Source: Acidobacteriaceae bacterium (GTDB lineage: Bacteria; Acidobacteriota; Terriglobia; Terriglobales; SbA1). From it: 8,516 nucleotides of DNA. The DNA is taken from positions 5,425-13,940 of the forward strand of contig PMHI01000396.1 in NCBI GenBank assembly GCA_003156615.1. The letters are read 5' to 3'. This document shows, in pieces, positions 1-5,276 of this stretch. The notes under the pieces are model-generated. The model was not told the DNA's origin. It was given only the letters and a program-made list of their open reading frames with translations, and searched no databases. How positions within the stretch are numbered: the first letter of the stretch is position 1; each line of letters opens with the position of its first letter. Both the position numbers and the translations under genes were made by a program.

Positions 1-1446
1 ATGATGGACAGCGACATTCCCTTCATTTCGCTTCCGCCGGGATCGCAGTATGCCTTTGGTATCGTCGAGCACGGCGTGCAGCGCGAAATCACACTTTATG
101 TTGTCAAACTGGTGGACGTGCAGGGCGCTACGACCCCATGGCGCAAAGTTGCTGATGTGGCCGACGACATCATCGCGGTCGACGTTCACGGCAACTACGG
201 TTATCTCCTTTCTCACCGGGAGGCGTCTCGCTACAAAGTGCTGCGCTTCGACCTCGAGAGAGGCAGCCTTTCGCGTGCCGAGGTCGTCATGCCGCCTTCC
301 GATACCGTAATCGTTAACATTTCAGCCGCTGCCGATGCTCTTTACATTCAGAAGCTGGATGGCGGTCTCGGCCGGCTGTCGCGTTTCCCGTTTGACGGCA
401 GCCCGGCCAGCGACGTGCCTCTCCCCTTCGACGGGTCTATTCAGGAACTGTTCACCAGCGCAGCTGAAGCTGGGGCATTCGTTCGAATGGCCTCGTGGAC
501 GAGATCGCCCGTGCTGTTTCACTACGGTCCAAAGGAAGGCACGCTGGCGGACACCGGGGTCATTCCACCGTCTCCAGTGGATTTCACGTCCATCACCTCC
601 GAAGAGGTCAAGGCGAAGGCCTCCGACGGAACGCTGGTACCGCTCTCTATCGTCCATCAACGCAGTCTCAAGCTGGACGGCTCGCATCCCACCCTGCTGC
701 ACGGTTACGGATCCTATGGCATTACATACGACCCGGCCTTCGATCCCACCTCGCTGGCATGGCTCGAGCGCGGGGGAGTAATCGCTGTCGCACACGTACG
801 CGGAGGCGGAGAATACGGCGAGGACTGGCACAATGCCGGGCGCAAAGCGACGAAGAAGAATACCATCACCGACTTCATTGCCTGTGCGCAATACCTGATC
901 GACCACGGTTACACCGCACCGCAACACCTGGCCGGTGAGGGAACCAGCGCCGGCGGAATTACGATTGGCGGCGCGATCACCGAGAGACCCGACCTGTTCG
1001 CTGCGACGCTCGATAACGTCGGGATGTCTGACGACCTCCGCGCCGAACTGCAAATCAACGGCCCGGCCAATATCCCCGAGTTCGGCACCGTAAAGAACGA
1101 AGAGGACTTTCACAATCTTCTAGCCATTAGCGCCTACCACCGGCTAAAGGATCATGTGGCTTATCCGGCAGTTTTGCTGACCACTGGGGTCAACGATCCG
1201 CGAGTGGATCCTTGGCAGATGAATAAGATGACTGCGCGGCTGCAGGCGGCCACCTCGAGCGGCAAGCCGATCCTGCTGCGCGTCGATTACGACGCCGGAC
1301 ACGGCGGCATTGGAGCCACGAAAAAGCAACACAGCTTGTTGCTCACTGATCAGTTTTCATTCCTGTTGTGGCAATTGGGGGATCCGGACTTCCAAGACAA
1401 AGCATCTATGGTCGGGATAGTTGGAGGCGGGCAAAAATACCAATAA
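1..1446 (+). CDS. Prolyl oligopeptidase family serine peptidase (S9A), 5'-partial
   Basis: This is the C-terminal part of a prolyl oligopeptidase, a serine peptidase that cleaves short peptides after proline. About 481 residues are visible against roughly 700 in the family, so the true start lies upstream and the ATG at position 1 is probably internal. Residues ~1-195 are the end of the beta-propeller. From ~200 the alpha/beta hydrolase domain shows the HGYGSYG oxyanion segment, the RGGGEYG block typical of S9A, the nucleophile elbow GTSAGG (Ser316), the acid in GVNDPRV (Asp399) and the base in DAGHGG (His434). The 83- and 35-residue spacings resemble porcine prolyl oligopeptidase (87 and 39). 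The domain therefore looks intact and active. Whether it is cytoplasmic or exported cannot be judged without the N-terminus. It ends at TAA (1444-1446), with no convincing terminator and gene debris about 30 bases later. Confidence 0.93.
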   Translation: MMDSDIPFISLPPGSQYAFGIVEHGVQREITLYVVKLVDVQGATTPWRKVADVADDIIAVDVHGNYGYLLSHREASRYKVLRFDLERGSLSRAEVVMPPSDTVIVNISAAADALYIQKLDGGLGRLSRFPFDGSPASDVPLPFDGSIQELFTSAAEAGAFVRMASWTRSPVLFHYGPKEGTLADTGVIPPSPVDFTSITSEEVKAKASDGTLVPLSIVHQRSLKLDGSHPTLLHGYGSYGITYDPAFDPTSLAWLERGGVIAVAHVRGGGEYGEDWHNAGRKATKKNTITDFIACAQYLIDHGYTAPQHLAGEGTSAGGITIGGAITERPDLFAATLDNVGMSDDLRAELQINGPANIPEFGTVKNEEDFHNLLAISAYHRLKDHVAYPAVLLTTGVNDPRVDPWQMNKMTARLQAATSSGKPILLRVDYDAGHGGIGATKKQHSLLLTDQFSFLLWQLGDPDFQDKASMVGIVGGGQKYQ

Positions 1447-1476
1447 AGGGGGCAAGAGCTCCGGGTTGAGGGCAAC

Positions 1477-1944
1477 TCTTACCTTACGGGGTTAGGTCCT
1501 AAAATCAATTCTGAAAACGTCAGACTTGTCCGGCAAGCGTGCTGAGCCCAGTTCTTTGCAAGATGCGAGTTTACTGGAGCGCTCGCCCTCACTGATGAAC
1601 TCGAAACGAGCGAGGTATCAGGCAAACGATATCGGAGAGACAGGCGGCAACGATCAATTGTCAGCGGCAAGACCGGTTATCGCGATGAATTTATCCTTTG
1701 TGAAGAGACGGGACAGCCCCTCGTACCCGAAGAGAGCGAAAAGTGTGACGTTACTGGAAAGGTCGTTGTCCCTGGTGTTCTGCTGAGATGTGAGGTGTCG
1801 AATAAAAAGGTTCTGCCATCCCTGGTTGAGAGATCTGCCCTAACAGGTAAGCGGGCTCTAGAACAGTTCTTCGTCTCAAGCAGTGTTTCAGGAGTTCGGG
1901 CACTCCAGGACGAGAGCATTCGCTCGGCGACCGGAAAATACTGT
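1477..1944 (+). pseudogene. Remnant of a cysteine-rich protein made of 15-residue C/S-x-x-T/S-G repeats
   Basis: Reading frame 1 is open from 1546 to the TAA at 1957-1959 but has no ATG near its start, so simple ORF calling misses it. The translation is a strict 15-residue repeat: units begin CEFTG (1564), SEVSG (1609), SIVSG (1654), CEETG (1699), CDVTG (1744), CEVSN (1789), SALTG (1834) and SSVSG (1879), exactly 45 bases apart. A further RSATG unit starts at ~1921, one codon early. The series continues upstream in other frames: SDLSG at 1520 (44 bases before the next unit, so one base lost) and SYLTG at 1477 (43 bases before that). It therefore has at least two frameshifts and no start. Homology ends at the Cys codon 1942-1944, where ATPase-derived sequence begins. 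The spaced cysteines suggest zinc-ribbon-like or structural repeats. I cannot name the family with confidence; a C-terminal piece of a much larger protein is my best guess. Confidence 0.72.
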
Positions 1945-1945
1945 C

Positions 1946-2850
1946 TCACCAGTATGTAAACGTGATCGCGCCCGACGCGACCGCCACGTAGAAAAGGATT
2001 GCGGCGGCACGGTCGGCGAGATCTTGCGTGTGAGACCCAGAGGCTTGTGCAGCGGCAACGAGCCGCATGATGCCGGATAGAGCGGTCTGCTCCCCGACCG
2101 CCGTAATGCGGACTCGAAGGCTACCACCGGCAGCGACCGTTCCCGCAATGACCTTGGCACCTTGCCCCTTCGAGACCGACCGGGATTCGCCGGTAATCAT
2201 CGACTCGTCAACATCGGCGGACCCCTCAACGACTTTGCCGTCCGCCGGGACGCGAGTTCCGGGTCGGACAAGGACAACGTCACCCGTTTTCAACTCAGAA
2301 ATTGGAACGGTCTGAGTCTCGGTGCCGCTTACGCGTTCGGCAGTGTCTGGAAGGAGCGCGGCAAGCGCATTGAGCGCGCCACGAGCCTGGGAAATGGCTC
2401 GCATTTCCAGCCAATGGCCGAGGACCATGATGGTGATCAGCGATGCGAGTTCCCACCAGACTTCAATCTCGAAGAGGCTGAAGGTTGCAGCGAGGGACGT
2501 TCCAAAGGCGACTGTGATCGCCAGGCTGATGAGGGTCATCATGCCCGGCTTGCGGTCGGCGAGTTCGCCCCATACCCCGCGGAGGAAGACTAGCCCCCCA
2601 TAAACGAAGACGACTGTTCCAAGTATCGCGGGAATAAACTTCGATCCGGGGAAGGAAGGCGCTGTGTATCCCAACCAGTGTTGGACGTCTGTCGACCAGA
2701 AGACCACGGGAATCGTGAGGACAGGCTCAACCAAAACTTGTCGCGAAACATCGCGACCGAGTGCCCGGCGTGGCGATCATGTTTTTGGGCGCCTGACATC
2801 TTGCTGCCATGTGGGTCGGCCGCTTGTCCGTGGCCTTCATTGTGATCCAT
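1946..2850 (-). pseudogene. Truncated, frameshifted CopB-type heavy-metal P-type ATPase
   Basis: Read on the - strand, the gene starts at the ATG 2850-2848, five bases after AAGGAG. It encodes a His-rich N-terminus (six His in the first 30 residues), as in CopB-like P1B ATPases that export copper or similar metals. After MFRDKFWLSL the frame breaks at ~2722. Homology resumes in the next frame as VLTIPVVFW, and restoring one G (CTG-GTC) would join the two halves. The second frame, to the TGA at 1948-1946, holds the first membrane helices, the KPGMMTLISLAI segment, a helix pair ending in GHWLEMRA, and the actuator domain with DESMITGES (TGES at 2194-2183). It stops in the next membrane helix (AITFTYW). 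The metal-binding CPx motif, the DKTGT phosphorylation site and the nucleotide-binding domain are all absent: roughly 300 residues remain of about 700. It cannot be a working pump. Family placement is firm; the exact metal is inference. Confidence 0.88.
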
Positions 2851-2892
2851 ATACTCTCCTTCGGAGCCTACATCGGACGAGCCGCGCGAGGG

Positions 2893-2908
2893 TGAGCACT
2901 CTTGCTCA
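2893..2908. promoter_or_regulatory. Inverted repeat in the divergent control region
   Basis: TGAGCA and TGCTCA form perfect 6-bp arms around the spacer CTCT. The site lies between the ATPase remnant (reading left) and the alcohol dehydrogenase (reading right), about 43 bases from the ATPase start. It could be an operator for either gene. No regulator family is recognised. Confidence 0.3.
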
Positions 2909-2925
2909 GACGAATGAGAGATCCG

Positions 2926-2954
2926 TTGTTAAGCTCGAATTTCGTGGGATAAAT
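2926..2954 (+). promoter_or_regulatory. Possible -35/-10 promoter of the alcohol dehydrogenase
   Basis: TTGTTA (2926-2931) and an A/T-rich block containing GATAAA or ATAAAT (2948-2954) are 16-17 bases apart. They lie in an AT-rich stretch 35-63 bases before the dehydrogenase ATG. Each box matches the sigma-70 consensus at about four of six positions, so this is only a candidate. Transcription would start inside the adjoining palindrome. Confidence 0.3.
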
Positions 2955-2974
2955 AATTCGGTGATAACGAATTA
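2954..2974. promoter_or_regulatory. Palindromic operator candidate before the alcohol dehydrogenase
   Basis: TAATTCG (2954-2960) and CGAATTA (2968-2974) are perfect 7-bp arms around GTGATAA. A further half-site CGAATT stands at 2936-2941, within the short palindrome CGAATTTCG. The palindrome covers the expected transcription start and abuts the ribosome-binding site AAGGAGA (2974-2980). That position suits a repressor that blocks the dehydrogenase. The binding protein is unknown. Confidence 0.45.
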
Positions 2975-2988
2975 AGGAGAAGCTATCC

Positions 2989-4095
2989 ATGCCACTCAAG
3001 ATGCACGCTGCGGTCGTCGAGCAATTCGGAAAACCGTTGCAGCTTCAGGAATGGGACATACCCTCTCCCGGGGCAAACCAAGTCCTGGTGAAAACCGAGG
3101 CCTGCGGAGTGTGCCACACCGACCTCCATGCGGCCCACGGTGACTGGCCGGTGAAGCCTACACTCCCGTTTATTCCTGGCCATGAGGCTATCGGTCTGGT
3201 CACAGCCATTGGATCGGGCGTGACGATTGTGAAGGAGGGCGACCGGGTTGGGGTGCCGTGGCTCTATTCGGCTTGTGGTCATTGCGAGTACTGCTTGACC
3301 GGCTGGGAGACGGTATGTGCTCAGGCGCAGTTCGGCGGCTACACCAGGAACGGCGGCTTCGCCGAGTACCTCCTCGCCGATCCGAATTATGTTGCCCATA
3401 TTCCTGCCGGCCTTACGGCTGCGGAGGCCGCGCCATTGATCTGCGCCGGAATCACGACCTACAAGGGAATTAAGCAGACCGAGGCACAGCCCGGCGAATG
3501 GATCGCTATCTCTGGCGCCGGCGGACTCGGTCACCTGGCCATCCAATATGCAAAGGCCATGGGACTACTCGTCTGCGCAATCGACATCGACGATGGCAAG
3601 CTGGCCCACGCCACGCGCCTTGGCGCCGATTTCGTGATCAATGCCAAGACCGGAGATCCGGCAGCCGCTGTCAAGAACGCGACCGGCGGGGGAGTTCATG
3701 GCGTTCTGATTACGGCGCCTTCGCTCATCGCATTCAAGCAAGGCGTCGGCATGACCCGAAAGCGCGGAACTTGCGTATTAGTCGGGCTGCCGCCTGGCGA
3801 ATTCCCGGTTCCTCTCTTCGATGTCGTGGCGAATTGCATAACCATCCGCGGTTCATTCGTCGGCACCCGGCGGGATATGGCCGAAGCCCTTGCCTTCGCT
3901 GTCGGAGGCAAGGTCAAAGCCGATATCGAGCTGCAGCCCCTACCTTCGATCAACCAGATCTTCGACCGCCTCGAGCACGGCGATGTGCCGTCACGCGTGG
4001 TCCTCGACTTCGCGCCCGCTAAAACCAAGAACCAGCGCTCGGAGGTGGATCAGCATCTCGCAACTGCGGGTGCAGGTTCTGCAAGAGAACTGTGA
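2989..4095 (+). CDS. Zinc-dependent alcohol dehydrogenase (AdhP/AdhA-like)
   Basis: A medium-chain zinc alcohol dehydrogenase that interconverts primary alcohols and aldehydes with NAD in the cytoplasm. Catalytic zinc ligands are Cys42 (GVCHTD), His65-Glu66 (GHE) and Cys152 (LICAG). The structural zinc lobe is complete: Cys96, Cys99, Cys102 and Cys110. The Rossmann motif GAGGLGH is at 176-182, and Asp199 at the end of the second strand points to NAD rather than NADP. The start is well supported: ATG 2989 follows AAGGAGA (2974-2980) with eight bases between. The domain ends near residue 342 (VVLDFA); the last 26 residues are a polar tail, unusual for a family of about 340. The gene stands alone behind a palindrome-rich promoter and precedes a universal stress gene, a pairing seen in low-oxygen and stress loci. 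The physiological substrate is not shown; ethanol or another short alcohol is likely. Confidence 0.95.
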   Translation: MPLKMHAAVVEQFGKPLQLQEWDIPSPGANQVLVKTEACGVCHTDLHAAHGDWPVKPTLPFIPGHEAIGLVTAIGSGVTIVKEGDRVGVPWLYSACGHCEYCLTGWETVCAQAQFGGYTRNGGFAEYLLADPNYVAHIPAGLTAAEAAPLICAGITTYKGIKQTEAQPGEWIAISGAGGLGHLAIQYAKAMGLLVCAIDIDDGKLAHATRLGADFVINAKTGDPAAAVKNATGGGVHGVLITAPSLIAFKQGVGMTRKRGTCVLVGLPPGEFPVPLFDVVANCITIRGSFVGTRRDMAEALAFAVGGKVKADIELQPLPSINQIFDRLEHGDVPSRVVLDFAPAKTKNQRSEVDQHLATAGAGSAREL

Positions 4096-4110
4096 GGCAC
4101 GCTGCCTTTT
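4095..4110 (+). terminator. Short hairpin plus T-run after the alcohol dehydrogenase
   Basis: AGGCA (4095-4099), loop CGC and TGCCT (4103-4107) are followed by TTT. The hairpin begins on the last base of the stop codon. The 5-bp stem is short, so termination may be weak, but its position is right for separating the dehydrogenase from the next transcript. Confidence 0.35.
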
Positions 4111-4128
4111 CGACTGGGAGTTGCGGGA

Positions 4129-4144
4129 TTGGAGGGGCAGGTGC
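4129..4144 (+). promoter_or_regulatory. Weak -24/-12 (sigma-54-like) element before the universal stress gene
   Basis: TTGGAGGGGCAGGTGC keeps the invariant GG and GC ten bases apart, plus the flanking T of each box (TTGG, GTGC). The rest of the -24 box (CAC) is not conserved. It would start transcription near 4156, ahead of the universal stress gene. The evidence is modest; it is mentioned because a sigma-54 activator is encoded next door. Confidence 0.25.
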
Positions 4145-4273
4145 CAAGCCACTTCGAGCCCAGCAAGCTCGTGAGTCATCGCTTCGCGATGCACGACATG
4201 ATGAAAGCATATGACACATTTGGAAACGCGGCCAAAAAGAGCCCCCTCAAGGCGATTTCTTAAGGGGCATGGA

Positions 4274-5128
4274 ATGCAAACATCGGAAAATACGGGCCAA
4301 TTAGCCTTAAGAAATATTCTGTATACGACTGACTTTTCCGTTGCCGCCGAAAGGGCGCTGCCCTATGCGCGGGAAATTGCGCGATGCTATGGATCAAGGT
4401 TGTATGTGGTTCATGTACTCCGGCCGGGCGCCGATCCCCTTGTTCCGACCAGTAGCCTGAAAAAAACCGCTGCAGAAGCGATCGTTCAGCGAGAAGGCGG
4501 AGATCTGGAAGAACAACTACTAGGTATCCTCCATGAAATAATCTTTTTGTCCGGCAAGGTATGGCAAACACTCAACAAGTTCATCCAAGAAAAGCGGATG
4601 GACCTTGTCGTCTTTAGCACACACGGTCGAACTGGGTTCGACAAGGTAAAGGTCGGCTCCGTGGCGGCAGATATCTTTTGGAATGCGCCGTGTCCAGCCT
4701 TGATCGTCGGTCCAGTCGTTTCTACGAAACCGAGAGAGAACGCGACACTGAATCGAATCCTGTATGCGACTGATTTCGGTGTAGAATCGCTGGCCGCTGC
4801 CCCTTATGCGATTTCGCTCGCGCAAGAGCATCGTGCACAGCTCATCTTGCTTCATTCGATCGAAAGTGAAGGTGACGTGCCTGCCATGTTCGACACGCTC
4901 CGCCAGTTGGTTCCGTTCGGAACGGAGCTCCGATGTGAGCCGGATCGCGTGGTAGAACACGGCGCGCCCGCCGGTAAGATCTTGGAAGTCGCCGTGGGGC
5001 ACGGCGCTGATCTGATCGTTCTCGGCATACACGGTAATAAAGGACTCATCCAGAAGCATCTGACGCGCTCAGGTGTTTTCCGAATCGTAGCGCAAGCAAA
5101 GTGTCCAGTGTTGATCGTGCGCGCCTAG
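4274..5128 (+). CDS. Tandem-domain universal stress protein (UspA family)
   Basis: A 284-residue protein of two fused UspA domains (~13-148 and ~155-284). These are cytoplasmic ATP-binding or signalling proteins made under starvation, low oxygen or other stress. Each domain opens with the expected strand and aspartate (ILYTTDFS, ILYATDFG). Domain 1 has the nucleotide loop: STHG (115-118), nine residues, then Gly128-Ser129, ending in APCPALIVGP. Domain 2 has GIHG (251-254), but nine residues later reads Thr-Arg instead of Gly-Ser, so it probably does not bind ATP in the usual way. I prefer ATG 4274, six bases after AAGGGG. An upstream in-frame ATG at 4211 would add 21 basic residues unlike the family, with a poorer ribosome site. 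It follows the alcohol dehydrogenase and precedes a sigma-54 activator, both compatible with a stress regulon. The exact role is not shown. Confidence 0.92.
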   Translation: MQTSENTGQLALRNILYTTDFSVAAERALPYAREIARCYGSRLYVVHVLRPGADPLVPTSSLKKTAAEAIVQREGGDLEEQLLGILHEIIFLSGKVWQTLNKFIQEKRMDLVVFSTHGRTGFDKVKVGSVAADIFWNAPCPALIVGPVVSTKPRENATLNRILYATDFGVESLAAAPYAISLAQEHRAQLILLHSIESEGDVPAMFDTLRQLVPFGTELRCEPDRVVEHGAPAGKILEVAVGHGADLIVLGIHGNKGLIQKHLTRSGVFRIVAQAKCPVLIVRA

Positions 5129-5150
5129 CGTGCAGCGGTCCCGATAAAAT

Positions 5151-5170
5151 TCCAATCCTCCGCGGTTGGA
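5151..5170 (+). terminator. Imperfect hairpin after the universal stress gene
   Basis: TCCAA, a bulged T and CC pair with GG and TTGGA across a five-base loop, about 22 bases after the stop codon. There is no T-run, so an intrinsic terminator is doubtful. It may instead be an mRNA 3' structure. Nothing else clear is seen in the 148 bases before the next gene. Confidence 0.22.
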
Positions 5171-5276
5171 CTCAGCCTGAGATACTATTCGCATATACTC
5201 GCAACTGAACTCTGATGCGTGGACCTAAAAGGAACGGCACTTTCTTACCAGGTAGGGCGCGCATACCGGCTGACCC

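Noticed and set aside
322..1113. 263-residue open frame on the - strand
   Set aside because: Lies wholly antisense to the peptidase domain with its catalytic motifs; composition looks like a GC-driven shadow with no recognisable domain.
1526..1786. 86-residue + strand ORF beginning MSGKRAEPS
   Set aside because: Only its first residues carry the repeat pattern; after ~1558 the coding signal moves to frame 1, so it is a product of the frameshift in the remnant.
1677..1949. 90-residue - strand ORF following the ATPase fragment
   Set aside because: Does not continue ATPase homology; it is antisense to the repeat-protein remnant.
4177..4191. CATCGC-TTC-GCGATG hairpin
   Set aside because: Small stem without T-run and not placed at a gene end; likely chance.
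5194..5199. TATACT as a -10 box for the sigma-54 activator gene
   Set aside because: No acceptable -35 box at 16-18 bases upstream, so not called as a promoter.
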